Of a stretch of DNA of 64,000 bases, positions 16,007-25,925 are shown one piece after another; within the stretch, counting starts at the first letter, position 1, and each line of letters starts with the position of its first letter. The notes below the pieces were generated by a model. The model searched no databases. It was not told the origin of the DNA and saw only the letters and a list, made by a program, of their open reading frames with translations. A program made the translations under genes and the position numbers. This stretch comes from Paraflavitalea pollutisoli (lineage in GTDB: Bacteria; Bacteroidota; Bacteroidia; Chitinophagales; Chitinophagaceae): contig NZ_JARKMX010000008.1 of NCBI RefSeq assembly GCF_029360705.1, forward strand, positions 1,921,949-1,985,948. Direction: 5' to 3'.

Positions 16007-17011
16007 TTATTTACCAAATACATCTTCCAGCTTCTTTGCCAGTTCCTCTCCATGCAGGTTACGCGCTACAATGATACCCTGCGGATCGATCAGCACATTG
16101 GCCGGGATCAGGCGGATACCATAGATCTCCCCTACCTTATTATCCCAAAACTTGAGGTCGCTCACCTGGTGCCAGGGCATCTTGTCATCCTTGATCGCCT
16201 TTACCCAAGCCTCTTTCTTCTTATCAAAGGAAACGCCCAGTACTTCCAGGCCCAGCGGGTGATACTTCTCATACAATTTGATCACGGCTGGTATTTCTGC
16301 CCTACAAGGCGGACACCAGGCCGCCCAGAAATCGATGAACAAATACTTGCCCAGGTTCTCATGCAACACATACTTCTTACCGGTAGGGTCCCACTGTTCG
16401 AAATCAGGCGCTTTCTGCCCTACCCCACCCTCGCGCAGCTTGGCTGGCAATGTACGCAGCAACTGGAAGTACTGGGATTTATGAATAGCCGGAGAAAACA
16501 ACTCCAGGTCCTTTTCCAGCTCATCGGGCGATAAACGAAAGGAATAATACCGGTACAACACATAAGCCGAAGCCAGGGAAGCCGGGTTCTGACGGATATA
16601 CTCGTCGATCTTGAATCCTTTGGAATTGTTCTTATACTGCAGGTATACATCATGCAGCTTAGAGCCACTGACTGTGGAGCTCTTATAGCTATCCACCGAA
16701 TCTACCACCACCGTGATCGGACTGTTTTCCAGGAATACATAAAACGGGTATAGCAGATCTACCGTAGCATCGAGCGCAATACCATACAGCTCGGGCAATT
16801 CAGGCTTGGTCTTGAAGGTAAACTTGCCGTTCACCACCTTGGCCGAGTCGATCGTCACCAGCATCTTGTTGCGGTATTTCTGCAAATACACCTTACCCGT
16901 GGTAAAATTCTTCACCGTACCACTCAGCGAAAATTGATCATTGCCCGTATCAGCCTGCACCAGGCCGGCAGCCACCAGCAACACCATTAACAGTAGGGAA
17001 ATCCTTTTCAT
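16007..17011 (-). CDS. TlpA-like thioredoxin with DUF4369 domain
   Basis: A 334-residue exported protein: signal peptide (residues 1-20), a DUF4369 beta domain (about 25-115, FSLSGTVKNFTTGKVYLQKY), and a C-terminal TlpA/AhpC-type thioredoxin domain (about 196-334) with the WAAWCPPC active site (Cys233, Cys236). Such proteins catalyse thiol-disulfide exchange in the periplasm. It starts 32 bases after the SusD gene and shares its operon, as often seen in Bacteroidota SusCD loci; it may help fold the partner proteins or reduce a substrate. Confidence 0.88.
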   Translation of the reverse strand: MKRISLLLMVLLVAAGLVQADTGNDQFSLSGTVKNFTTGKVYLQKYRNKMLVTIDSAKVVNGKFTFKTKPELPELYGIALDATVDLLYPFYVFLENSPITVVVDSVDSYKSSTVSGSKLHDVYLQYKNNSKGFKIDEYIRQNPASLASAYVLYRYYSFRLSPDELEKDLELFSPAIHKSQYFQLLRTLPAKLREGGVGQKAPDFEQWDPTGKKYVLHENLGKYLFIDFWAAWCPPCRAEIPAVIKLYEKYHPLGLEVLGVSFDKKKEAWVKAIKDDKMPWHQVSDLKFWDNKVGEIYGIRLIPANVLIDPQGIIVARNLHGEELAKKLEDVFGK

Positions 17012-17043
17012 ATTTTATCGAATTGATGGAATAATAATGAACT

Positions 17044-18483
17044 CTATTGATTGATGAGTTTGTTCGACACGATCTCTGTATTGGGAATCGACCACACATA
17101 CGCCGCATCCGTGGGTGGTACCGCGCGCGCGTTGAAACTGCTGCTGCGCTTGGCCGGGATGGTCAGCAGGTTACGCAACAGGTCATTCGACCGGAAACCT
17201 TCACCCAGCAATTCAATACGCCGTTCCTTCCAGATGGTATTGACCAGGTTTGTTTCTGTATCGATATCACCCGCCGCAAACACATAGCCGGCATCCGACC
17301 GACCATGCACCGCCTTCAGCAGCTTCACTGCCAACGACTGATTGCCGGTACGCGCTGCCGCCTCGGCATAGTTCAATAACACTTCCGCATAGCGCACCAC
17401 CGGGATATAATCCAAAAAAGGCGATGGCTTGGCATACTTCGTCAGGAAATACTGGCTATTGGCTGTATTCAGCCGCACCATATTGCGCCGGGCATCGCTG
17501 GCGCCCCATTGTGTGCTGCCATGAATACCCTCTGTATTCAAAGAGAAATCTGCATTGGCATTATAAGAAGCCCCCAATGCCGTCACCGGGCCATCGGCCT
17601 GGGTTACCGGGAAAGAAAACACCGACTCCGTGGTGGTATAATTGCTGCTGAATATCGTCACGATATTCGTTTGCAGCGCGTGCAACACACCGGTAGTGGC
17701 TGCAAACGGCGCATCGGCCTGCGGCACGATCTTCACAGCCTCCTTCACCACATTGGGATACTGACCAATATTCAAATACACCCGCGTTTTGAAAGCAATC
17801 GCCGTGTTGCGGTGCGCCCTGGTCGTATTCAACTCATTGGTGCCATATTTTTCCGGCAGGTTGGTCTCTGCAACATCAAGATCCTTCAGTATCTGCTCGT
17901 ACACCTGCGCTACCGTACTACGCGCCAGGTCCTTATTGGCGACCGATGTTTCCGGCAGCAAGCGCAAAGGCAATGCCTTGCCCGCTCCATTCCCTTCTGC
18001 GTAAGGGCGCGCATACAAGGTCACCAGGCTGAAATAAGATACCGCGCGAATAAACCGCGCTTCTGCGACGTATTGCTTCTTCTGTTCTTCGCTGATCACA
18101 CCGGTCGTCTTTTCCAATCCATCGATCAGGATATTGACGTTGTTGATCGTGGCGTAATAAGACTCCCACACACTGGCCACATCGGCGGATGATCCTGAAT
18201 AGTTATTCGCCCAGCCATCGAAGCCGGTGTACGCATTATTGGTCAGGTTGATGAATTCCTCGCCCCGGATGTCGGCATTGAGAAACAGGCGGCCGCCTGC
18301 ACTCTTCAAGGACTTGTACGCTCCATTGACCAGCCCCGCAATACGCGAAGGCGTTTTGAATATATCGGATGAGCTCAGTTGCGAAGGCGAAGAAGTGTCG
18401 AGTATTTTATCGCAACCGGTCATACCGATCGCCGCACTCACTACCACCGCCCAGGCCGCTCTATTGATGAATGTCTTTTTCAT
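17044..18483 (-). CDS. SusD/RagB family lipoprotein
   Basis: A 479-residue outer-membrane lipoprotein. The signal peptide ends in a lipobox (IGMTGC, cysteine about residue 24). The N-terminal TPR-like region (TPSRIAGLVNGAYKSLKSA) and the C-terminal SusD domain (DYIPVVRYAEVLLNYAEAAARTG; IWKERRIELLGEGFRSNDLLR) are typical. SusD proteins form the lid of the SusC channel and bind the substrate. It lies 25 bases after the SusC gene. The substrate is unknown: no glycoside hydrolase or peptidase gene is adjacent. Confidence 0.93.
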   Translation of the reverse strand: MKKTFINRAAWAVVVSAAIGMTGCDKILDTSSPSQLSSSDIFKTPSRIAGLVNGAYKSLKSAGGRLFLNADIRGEEFINLTNNAYTGFDGWANNYSGSSADVASVWESYYATINNVNILIDGLEKTTGVISEEQKKQYVAEARFIRAVSYFSLVTLYARPYAEGNGAGKALPLRLLPETSVANKDLARSTVAQVYEQILKDLDVAETNLPEKYGTNELNTTRAHRNTAIAFKTRVYLNIGQYPNVVKEAVKIVPQADAPFAATTGVLHALQTNIVTIFSSNYTTTESVFSFPVTQADGPVTALGASYNANADFSLNTEGIHGSTQWGASDARRNMVRLNTANSQYFLTKYAKPSPFLDYIPVVRYAEVLLNYAEAAARTGNQSLAVKLLKAVHGRSDAGYVFAAGDIDTETNLVNTIWKERRIELLGEGFRSNDLLRNLLTIPAKRSSSFNARAVPPTDAAYVWSIPNTEIVSNKLINQ

Positions 18484-18508
18484 GTTAATCCATTAAATAC
18501 ATAAAGCA

Positions 18509-21500
18509 TTAAAAACCTACATTGATACCAAATGTGATCGTACGGGCCTGTCCCACTGAGTTGAATTCCACGCCCGGCGTGGTATTGTTGTTGCCATTGG
18601 TGGAGATCTCCGGATCGGCGCCGGTATAACCGGTGATCAGGAAGGCATTGGTAGCCTGCGCATATACACGGAGCGAACTCAGTTTCACGCGGCTCAGCAA
18701 TGACGTTGGCACCCGGTAGCCGATCACCACATTCTGCAAGCGGGCAAAATCACCCTTCTCTACGTTCTCACTGATGGAAAACTGCGTACCGTTGGAGATA
18801 CGGTCATTGTACACCACGCGGGGAATATCGGTTACATCACCCGCTTTCGTCCAGCGGCGCAACATATCTGTTGAATTGTTGAAGAAGATCTGGTCACGCA
18901 GCGTCGTCTTGGTGCCATTCATGATATAGTTACCGCCAGCATAGGTAAACGTGAAGCTCGCATCGAAGTTCTTGTACGAGATATTGTTGGTGATGCCACC
19001 ATACCATTTGGGCAAGGCATTGCCCAGCGGTACAAAATCAGTAGCGGTGATCGCCTCTGCTTTCTTCCCATCGAGGTAGGTCCAGTTGTTCTCGCCCGGC
19101 GCTACTACAAAGCTGTATTGCACCTGCTCGCCTTTGGAGTTGATGAAAATGCGACGGCCGTTGGCCGGATTCACGCCGGCACTGATGGCACCATAGAGCG
19201 TACCCACCGACTGACCAACGCGTGTAATGTTGGTATTGTTCAGATTGGAAGCCGTATACCCCACGATGTCTTCGCCATTGGCCAGCGCCGTCACCTTGTT
19301 GCGGATATTGGTGTAGTTGAAGGCTACATCCCAGCTCAGGTCTTTGTTGCGCAGGATGTTGGCATTTACGCTGAACTCGATACCGCGGTTGTACAAGGAG
19401 CCGATATTCGACAGGATGGCATTGCCCGGTATACCCATGGATGGCGATAAGGGCGTATTCAAAACCAGTCCGTTTACATTGTTGTTGAAGTAAGCCAGTT
19501 CCACCTGCACCCGGTTGTTGAGTATGCCCAGGTTCAGGCCGATATTGGTTTGCTCGCTCGTCTCCCAACTCAGGGCCGGGTTGCCGATCTGCGACAAAGC
19601 CCAGGTAGGTGCCGCGCCATACAGGGAGGCGTTATACAATCCATAAGAACCAAAATCATTGGTCAGGTTACCATTGCCTACCCTACCCCAGCTACCCGTC
19701 AGCTTTACCTGGCTGAAAATATTGGAGAGGCTCGAGCGCTCGAAGAACCCTTCTTCTGAAAGCACCCAGCCAGCAGACACACCACCGAAATTGCCGTACT
19801 TTTTACCAGCAGCCAGCGCCGAGTTTCCATCGCGACGGAAATTACCCGTCAGGAAATAACGGCCTTTGAAATCATAGGTCAGGCGGGAGAAAAAAGACGC
19901 AAATACACGCTCTCCGATACTGCCACCACCGGTAGCAATATTGGCCCAGCCGCCTTGTATGTATTCAAAGAAATCATCGGATGCACCCGTACCGCGGATA
20001 CCCCAGATGGAGTTATCATACTTTTGAATATCGTTACCCACCAGCACATTCAGGTGATGATCAACAAAACGGTCTTCGTAGGTAAGGGTATTGGTCCAGG
20101 CCTGGTTCTCGCGGGTAGAAGCCGTATTGGCAATCGAACCCAGGGTACTATACGCATCGGAACCAAAGGTCGGGCTCTTGTACGCCACATCTTCATTCTT
20201 GATCTGGTCATATGCAAACGTGGTACTGAACTGCAGTTGCTTCAGCAGGCGCACATTGGCACTAATACGCCCCAGGAAGCGGTCGCTCGCCGAGGTATTG
20301 CGGTTGAGGTCAAACACCGCCACCGGATTGAACAACGGGAAGCTCAGCAGGTTGGCGCCACTGCCCAACTGTCCGCCCGTATTATTGATATTATAGGCAC
20401 CATCGGCATTGTACGCAGCTACGTTCGGCGGCAACGCAATAGCCAGGCGACCGGCACCCGTTGTCGACATCGTCGTACCAGGCAATGAACCTGAGTTGTA
20501 CGACCGGTTATCTGATTTATTATAGGTAGAATTCAACACGATCGTCAGCCAGTCGTTGACCTTGTGGTCGATATTGGCACGTAAGCCCAGCCGCTCGAAG
20601 TCATTACCCACCAGGAAGCTCTGCTGGTTGCTGAAGTTGGCCGAGAAATAATAATTGGTGCTTTGTGAACCACCCGATACGCTCAGCGCGTGGTTGTGCG
20701 ATACCCCGGTACGGTAGATCACCTCTTTCCAGTCGGTATCGACCAGCGACCCATCGGCATTGTAAGAAGGAAAATACAACGCCGGCCTTACGGAAGCATT
20801 GTTCTCATTGCCTCCAAGTATCTTGGCATTAAGTACCGCTTCATTTTTGAGGTCCATATATTGTTGTGCTTTCAGCACGTCGGGGAAACGGGTATCCTTC
20901 GAGAAGCCCACCCACGCATCGTAATTGGTGCGCACCTTACCGACCGTACCCTTCTTGGTGGTGATCAGCAGGATGCCCGCCGCGCCCCGTGAACCATAAA
21001 TGGCGGTAGAGGCTGCGTCTTTCAATACATCGATCGACTCGATGTCGGACGGATTGAGAATGCTCAACGGGTTATTGGGCACACTGGTGTTCGAAGAGAT
21101 ATCGCCCGTATTGACAGGAATACCATCGATCACCACCAGGGGATAAGAGCTCAGTGAAATAGAATTCACGCCACGGATACGGATGACGGGCGGATTGTTC
21201 AATACGCCATTGGGAATGGCTACGCTTACACCCGCCGCCTTACCAGATAATGCCTGGTCGAAGCTCTGTACCGGGATATCTTTGATCGCTTTTTGATTGA
21301 TGCGTGCCGCAGCGCCGGTAAAGCCTTTCTTGCCTTGCGTACCATACCCTACCACCACCACTTCATTGAGGGCCGTATCACGGCGCTTGAGACGAATGGC
21401 GATTAACGTATTGCGTACCGCATCGGCCTCCTGGGTTTCAAATCCCACTGCCGAGAATACCAGGCGACGCGCACCGGCCGGCAACGAGAGTTGAAAGGCG

Positions 21501-21769
21501 CCGGAGGCATCCGTCAGTGCTACTGCTTGTGTGCCCCTGGCCAACACACTGACGCCTTCCAGGGGTTGCCCCTCCTCGTTCAATACTTTACCGGAAATGG
21601 ATTTAGAAGCACTCGCATCAGCCGAAACGGGACTGCTACCGCTTTGTGCCTGGAGGACACCAGTAGAAAAAAGACCCAGAGAAAGGAAGAAAACACGGGG
21701 AAGAACGGTGGTTGGCGCAATAGCTTGCACACACCATCGCCCCAAGGGTAGCAGTTGTTTTTTTTGCAT
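18509..21769 (-). CDS. SusC/RagA TonB-linked outer-membrane transporter
   Basis: A 1086-residue receptor. A signal sequence (about 1-42) precedes a CarboxypepD-regulatory-like domain (about 57-130, SISGKVLNEEGQPLEGVSVL), then the TonB box-like segment and plug (EVVVVGYGTQ; PVIRIRGVNSISLSSYPLVVIDGIP), and a long beta-barrel ending in aromatic residue F (GINVGF). It imports a ligand with SusD, powered by TonB. Length and domain order are standard. No FecR or anti-sigma gene is next to it, so it is not visibly under trans-envelope sigma control. Confidence 0.95.
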   Translation of the reverse strand: MQKKQLLPLGRWCVQAIAPTTVLPRVFFLSLGLFSTGVLQAQSGSSPVSADASASKSISGKVLNEEGQPLEGVSVLARGTQAVALTDASGAFQLSLPAGARRLVFSAVGFETQEADAVRNTLIAIRLKRRDTALNEVVVVGYGTQGKKGFTGAAARINQKAIKDIPVQSFDQALSGKAAGVSVAIPNGVLNNPPVIRIRGVNSISLSSYPLVVIDGIPVNTGDISSNTSVPNNPLSILNPSDIESIDVLKDAASTAIYGSRGAAGILLITTKKGTVGKVRTNYDAWVGFSKDTRFPDVLKAQQYMDLKNEAVLNAKILGGNENNASVRPALYFPSYNADGSLVDTDWKEVIYRTGVSHNHALSVSGGSQSTNYYFSANFSNQQSFLVGNDFERLGLRANIDHKVNDWLTIVLNSTYNKSDNRSYNSGSLPGTTMSTTGAGRLAIALPPNVAAYNADGAYNINNTGGQLGSGANLLSFPLFNPVAVFDLNRNTSASDRFLGRISANVRLLKQLQFSTTFAYDQIKNEDVAYKSPTFGSDAYSTLGSIANTASTRENQAWTNTLTYEDRFVDHHLNVLVGNDIQKYDNSIWGIRGTGASDDFFEYIQGGWANIATGGGSIGERVFASFFSRLTYDFKGRYFLTGNFRRDGNSALAAGKKYGNFGGVSAGWVLSEEGFFERSSLSNIFSQVKLTGSWGRVGNGNLTNDFGSYGLYNASLYGAAPTWALSQIGNPALSWETSEQTNIGLNLGILNNRVQVELAYFNNNVNGLVLNTPLSPSMGIPGNAILSNIGSLYNRGIEFSVNANILRNKDLSWDVAFNYTNIRNKVTALANGEDIVGYTASNLNNTNITRVGQSVGTLYGAISAGVNPANGRRIFINSKGEQVQYSFVVAPGENNWTYLDGKKAEAITATDFVPLGNALPKWYGGITNNISYKNFDASFTFTYAGGNYIMNGTKTTLRDQIFFNNSTDMLRRWTKAGDVTDIPRVVYNDRISNGTQFSISENVEKGDFARLQNVVIGYRVPTSLLSRVKLSSLRVYAQATNAFLITGYTGADPEISTNGNNNTTPGVEFNSVGQARTITFGINVGF

Positions 21770-21927
21770 ACCTTAGCATGGTTTAGGTTAACAATAATGC
21801 TGGCCCATCGTCAGAGGGAGCCACTGAAGTAACTTGAACACCAAAGGGAATGTGACAGCATTCCCTTTCTTATTCGTTTTTTACCAGGACAAGGAGAAGT
21901 TTAATAGGTATAAGATAGGTATGGGCT

Positions 21928-21935
21928 CAAAGATA
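21928..21935 (-). promoter_or_regulatory. Possible promoter -7 box for SusC operon
   Basis: TATCTTTG on the minus strand fits the Bacteroidota TAnnTTTG -7 element, about 160 bases upstream of the SusC start. No clear TTG -33 element is present, so support is moderate. Confidence 0.4.
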
Positions 21936-22010
21936 GCTAAAAAGAAAGAAGTCTACTAAAAAGGTGGAGATTAAAAGTGAAAGTATTTTATTGTTTGACA
22001 AATACGAAAT

Positions 22011-22049
22011 AAAAAGGGCGACGCAACCGGTTGTTGCGCCGCCCTTTCA
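22011..22049 (-). terminator. Terminator of the helicase gene
   Basis: A 12-bp stem (GGGCGACGCAAC with GTTGCGCCGCCC, one mismatch) around a five-base loop. On the minus strand it is followed by CCCTTTTTATTTCG. It lies just after the helicase stop. Confidence 0.75.
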
Positions 22050-22070
22050 ATGATGATTGTGCTATAATTA

Positions 22071-23807
22071 CTATTGTTCCAGCCCAAGCCTGCTGATGCG
22101 CATCGCCACCGCACTCCGGGTGCGACCAAAATGCTCGGCCAACTCGGCAATACTTTTCCCATCACCATACAAGATCGTCAGTTCATCATCCAGCTCATGA
22201 TCCCAGGGTAAGCCGGCCGACTTGGTCTGCTCCCGCTTAAATGGCTTAGCAGCGGTTGGACGCTTGTAGCTTCCTGCGCTCGTGCTGGTCACTGCCCTTT
22301 TTTTCGGGGGCAATGCCTTGATATGGGCATTGAAGGCATGGCCTTCCGGCATCATATCATCTGGCATCAGCAATTGCTTTTTTGCACGCGTCACCGCCAC
22401 ATACAATAAATTGATCTCTTCATTCAGGCGCGCCAGGTCTACATCTTCTTTCTTCTTTTCTTCCTTCATTTTCTTCAGGCGCAGCTCGGTAATGAAATCA
22501 TCCGCCAGTTGTACCTCGTCGTACTCGATGCCCTTGCAGCGGTGCACCGTAGAGAATACCATCTCTGCTTTTGCCTTGTCTTCGTCTTTGACGTGTTTTT
22601 CCTTCAGTGACTTCAAAATGATCGGCAGTTCGTTGCCATACTCCTTCACCACTTCCACCATCATCGACAGCTGTTTGTCTTCCGTTTTGGTGATGTATTC
22701 CTCCAGGTCCTTCATATCCTTCATGCCATTGATCAGTTCGTCACGGATCAACTGCTTCTTGTCGTTGTACAGGTTGAGCACATCGTACAGGGAAGCGCCT
22801 TCATCGGCATAGGTGTACGAATTGATATTGCCTTCGAAATACACCTTTTTCAGCTTACCTTCCTGTACCAGTCCAATGGCTGCCAGCAGCAGTCCCAGGT
22901 TCGACCGGGCGATCACCGCCTTCGATTTCACCTGTTTGGCTACCCCGCTGCCCTGGATGGTCACATCGCCATCGAGGTCGAGGTGTTTCTTGAAGGTGAG
23001 TACCCGCATAGCCAGGTCGGCAATGTCCTGTCCGAACCGGAAACTAGTGGAGAGCTGATAGGTCTTGAACTTCGCTTTCTCCAGGGAGTTGACGGCAAAA
23101 CGCCAGCCATAGATCTGCTGGTGCGTATCGCCCACGATCACTTTGGTGGCAGACTGCCGGAAGAAAACATCCAGCATCGCTGCCGACGCATCCTGTCCTT
23201 CATCGAAGAGGATATAGTCGTAACCCAACTGTGGGTTGGACAACTGGAATTTCTTCAGGTAAAAATCGTGGGTCACCTCGATCTCTCCTTTGTCCATTTT
23301 GGCGAGGAATAGACGGGTCTGCCGTTCGATCTGCTCGTAATAGGTTTTGACGAATTTGGCCGCCACCTTATCGGTGACGATGTCCTGGTAATTGAGGTCT
23401 TGTACGCGACGGGCGTCGCTGTTGCAGAAATAACCCACAAACTTGTGGATATGGTTGGCCAGGATATGTTCACCATGGCGTTCACTGCTGTGCAGGCCCA
23501 GGATGGACACGATATCGGTTGATTTATACCCCAGGGCCCGTACCTTGTATTGGTGCCTGAACACAATATGCTTGTAGGCCAGTGAATGCGCCGTCTCCAC
23601 TTTTACATGATCCAGCTTCAGCTCCGCAAATTTCCGCACTGCCTCGAGCTTCACGGCTTTATTGAAAGCAAGGTACAGGATACTTTTTCCGGGCCGGGCC
23701 TTGGCATAGGCCATGATGGTCGTCGTTTTACCCGATCCTGCCACCGCATTGATCCTGATATCCCCCTTCGATTGTACGATTGCCTTCTGTTCTGCCGTCA
23801 ATTGCAT
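22071..23807 (-). CDS. UvrD/FBH1-like DNA helicase
   Basis: A 578-residue superfamily 1 helicase from the ATG at 23807 (five codons inside a GTG-started frame). Walker A AVAGSGKTTTI near the N-terminus, Walker B LFDEGQDAS, a QIYGWRFAV motif, TVHRCKGIEYDEV and YVAVTRAKKQL mark it as UvrD-like; the DEGQD box and the QIYGWR stretch are like those of eukaryotic FBH1. The last 45 residues (HELDDELTILYGDGKSIAELAEHFGRT is only partly quoted here) form a Myb/SANT- or HTH-like domain not typical of UvrD. It probably unwinds DNA during repair or recombination. It stands alone, with its own terminator. Confidence 0.85.
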   Translation of the reverse strand: MQLTAEQKAIVQSKGDIRINAVAGSGKTTTIMAYAKARPGKSILYLAFNKAVKLEAVRKFAELKLDHVKVETAHSLAYKHIVFRHQYKVRALGYKSTDIVSILGLHSSERHGEHILANHIHKFVGYFCNSDARRVQDLNYQDIVTDKVAAKFVKTYYEQIERQTRLFLAKMDKGEIEVTHDFYLKKFQLSNPQLGYDYILFDEGQDASAAMLDVFFRQSATKVIVGDTHQQIYGWRFAVNSLEKAKFKTYQLSTSFRFGQDIADLAMRVLTFKKHLDLDGDVTIQGSGVAKQVKSKAVIARSNLGLLLAAIGLVQEGKLKKVYFEGNINSYTYADEGASLYDVLNLYNDKKQLIRDELINGMKDMKDLEEYITKTEDKQLSMMVEVVKEYGNELPIILKSLKEKHVKDEDKAKAEMVFSTVHRCKGIEYDEVQLADDFITELRLKKMKEEKKKEDVDLARLNEEINLLYVAVTRAKKQLLMPDDMMPEGHAFNAHIKALPPKKRAVTSTSAGSYKRPTAAKPFKREQTKSAGLPWDHELDDELTILYGDGKSIAELAEHFGRTRSAVAMRISRLGLEQ

Positions 23808-23914
23808 CTGGCAAAAATACACCGGCCGGCAAAAAAACGCAGGAATAATAATCCACAGTTAACAATCCGCATCAGCCTTTTCTCCTACCTTTTCGCCCCA
23901 AAAAACAGTCACCC

Positions 23915-25045
23915 ATGCACAAACTGTCTGTCGTCTTATTCTCCCTGATATCCCTGCACACCATGGCCCAAACCGAAGAAGCGCCCCATAGCCACCGCAT
24001 GGGCCGTGCGCTCAAATTTCCCAACGTGCCGGGCTACCACGTCATGAAATGCGACCTGCACATGCACACCGTATTCTCCGATGGCGCCGTTTGGCCCGAT
24101 ATCCGCGTGGCGGAAGCCCTGATGGACGGCCTGGATGCCATCTCTCTCACCGAGCACCTGGAATACCAGCCGCACAAAGCCGATATCCCCCACCCCGACC
24201 GCAACCGCTCCTATGAATTGGCGTTGAAAGAAGCCAAGGACCATCACCTGCTCATCATTCGCGGATCGGAGATCACCCGTAAAATGCCGCCCGGCCATAA
24301 CAACGCCGTCTTCATCGAAGACGCCAACAAAATGCTGATCAGTGATTCGGTAGAAGTATTTCGCGAAGCCAAACGCCAGAACGCTTTCACTTTCTGGAAC
24401 CACCCGATGTGGGTATCCCAGCGCCCCGACGGCATGGCAACGCTCACCCCTATGCACAAGATGCTGATCAAGGAAAAATTGCTCGACGGCATTGAAGTCG
24501 TCAACGATGGCAGTTACTCCGACGAAGCGCTGCAGATCGCGCTCGACAACAACCTTACCATCATGGGCACCAGTGATGTACACAAACTGGTAGACTGGAC
24601 CTTTGGCGTACCCAAGGGTGGACATCGTCCCATCACGCTGGTATTTTCTAAGGATACGACCGCTGCCGGTATCAAGGAAGGGTTGATGAACCGCCGCACG
24701 GTAGCTTTCTTCAAAGACCTGCTCATCGGCCGCGATGAATACCTTGTTCCGTTGGTGAAGGAATCATTAAAGATCACCAGCGCCAAATACCGGGCAAAGA
24801 CAACGGTGCTTGACATCGAGATCGAAAATCTTACCAGCTCGGCCTTCACGCTGAAGAACAAGTCTAAATACACGTTCGACAGCCACTCCGACCTGGTAAC
24901 GATCCCCGCCGGCGGAAAAGTGACCATCGAAGTGAAGACGGTCAATAAGATCAATTCGGTCGAACTGTCTTTTGAAGTGCTCAATGCCATCAATGCCCCC
25001 AATAGCCACCCAACCGTTAGCTGGTCTACGCAGACAAAACTGTAA
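23915..25045 (+). CDS. Exported PHP-domain (Sb-PDE type) phosphodiesterase
   Basis: A 376-residue protein with a signal peptide (MHKLSVVLFSLISLHTMA) and a PHP metal-binding domain: CDLHMHTVFSDG (about 46-57), a EHLEY motif, RGSEITR, a WNHPMW segment, and TSDVHK. These residues bind two or three metals in PHP phosphoesterases; the nearest named family I recall is the Sb-PDE phosphodiesterases that hydrolyse phosphodi- or phosphotriesters. The C-terminal 100 residues are a beta-sandwich-like domain. Secretion suggests scavenging of phosphorus from organophosphate esters. A terminator follows. Confidence 0.8.
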   Translation: MHKLSVVLFSLISLHTMAQTEEAPHSHRMGRALKFPNVPGYHVMKCDLHMHTVFSDGAVWPDIRVAEALMDGLDAISLTEHLEYQPHKADIPHPDRNRSYELALKEAKDHHLLIIRGSEITRKMPPGHNNAVFIEDANKMLISDSVEVFREAKRQNAFTFWNHPMWVSQRPDGMATLTPMHKMLIKEKLLDGIEVVNDGSYSDEALQIALDNNLTIMGTSDVHKLVDWTFGVPKGGHRPITLVFSKDTTAAGIKEGLMNRRTVAFFKDLLIGRDEYLVPLVKESLKITSAKYRAKTTVLDIEIENLTSSAFTLKNKSKYTFDSHSDLVTIPAGGKVTIEVKTVNKINSVELSFEVLNAINAPNSHPTVSWSTQTKL

Positions 25046-25067
25046 TACAGCCGGACTACGATACAAG

Positions 25068-25097
25068 GCCGCCTCACCGACAGTGGGGCGGCTTTTT
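25068..25097 (+). terminator. Terminator of the PHP phosphodiesterase
   Basis: A 10-bp stem (GCCGCCTCAC with GTGGGGCGGC) with a CGACA loop, followed by TTTTTATT, 22 bases after the stop. Confidence 0.85.
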
Positions 25098-25261
25098 ATT
25101 CACTGGTTGACCAACCTGTTTGGGCGATGGCAGCATATTGACGCAATCGCCCCGCTAATTGTCGTTTTTGCCCAAAGCAATTACAGGTAATTCGCAGAGA
25201 TTTGTACATTGATCCGACCTGGATGGCAGGTCATACATTTACCTCAAAACGATTTTCTATT

Positions 25262-25831
25262 ATGGGCAATATTGTTTTATTCATGCACACCTCGCTCGAT
25301 GGCTTTGCCGCCGGACCCCACGGAGAAATGGACTGGATACATGTAGACCAGGAGATCTTTGATTTCGGCGCGGAAAGAATCGCGCAAACCAATACCGCTT
25401 TATATGGGCGCGTCACCTTCGGGATGATGGAAGGCTACTGGCCAACGGCGGCGGAACAGCCAGGTGCCACGAAACACGATCGGGAACACGCCGCCTGGTA
25501 CAAGCAGGTGCACAAAGTGGTGTTGTCAACAACCCTCGACCCGGCCGCTTTCACCAATACCACCGTGATCGGAAAGGACTTTGCCACGGCACTTCGGGAA
25601 TTGAAACAAAACACGACCGGAGAGATCCTGTTGTTTGGTAGTCCCACCACTGCCCACTCCTTACTGGCAGCAGGATTGATCGATGCCTGCTGGCTGTTCG
25701 TCAATCCCGTATTGTTGGGCAAGGGCATTCCCGTATTCAAAGACATCCGGGAAAAAGCCTCGCTGAAACTCGTGCAGACCCATGTTTTCAGTTCAGGTGT
25801 AGTATGCCTCAGCCATGAAGTGAAGCGCTAA
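25262..25831 (+). CDS. RibD/dihydrofolate-reductase-like oxidoreductase
   Basis: A 189-residue protein from the ATG at 25262 (an upstream frame adds 20 poorly conserved residues). MGNIVLFMHTSLDGFAAGP and GRVTFGMMEGYWPTA are hallmarks of the DHFR-like fold of RibD C-terminal domain proteins, with EILLFGSPTTAHSL and LLGKGIPVF near the C-terminus. These small NADPH-dependent enzymes reduce unknown, often heterocyclic, substrates. Monocistronic with a terminator behind. Confidence 0.85.
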   Translation: MGNIVLFMHTSLDGFAAGPHGEMDWIHVDQEIFDFGAERIAQTNTALYGRVTFGMMEGYWPTAAEQPGATKHDREHAAWYKQVHKVVLSTTLDPAAFTNTTVIGKDFATALRELKQNTTGEILLFGSPTTAHSLLAAGLIDACWLFVNPVLLGKGIPVFKDIREKASLKLVQTHVFSSGVVCLSHEVKR

Positions 25832-25840
25832 CCATACACG

Positions 25841-25871
25841 GCTTGTGCCCGGTGTGATGCCGGGCACAAGC
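25841..25871. terminator. Terminator between convergent genes
   Basis: A perfect 12-bp stem (GCTTGTGCCCGG with CCGGGCACAAGC) around a seven-base loop. It lies between the converging RibD-like and aminotransferase genes and could serve both; the downstream T-run on the plus strand is only short (CTTTC). Confidence 0.7.
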
Positions 25872-25925
25872 TTTCAAATACTTCCTGGTACTTGTCTACT
25901 AGTAGGCAAGCAGCGCCGCAGGCTG

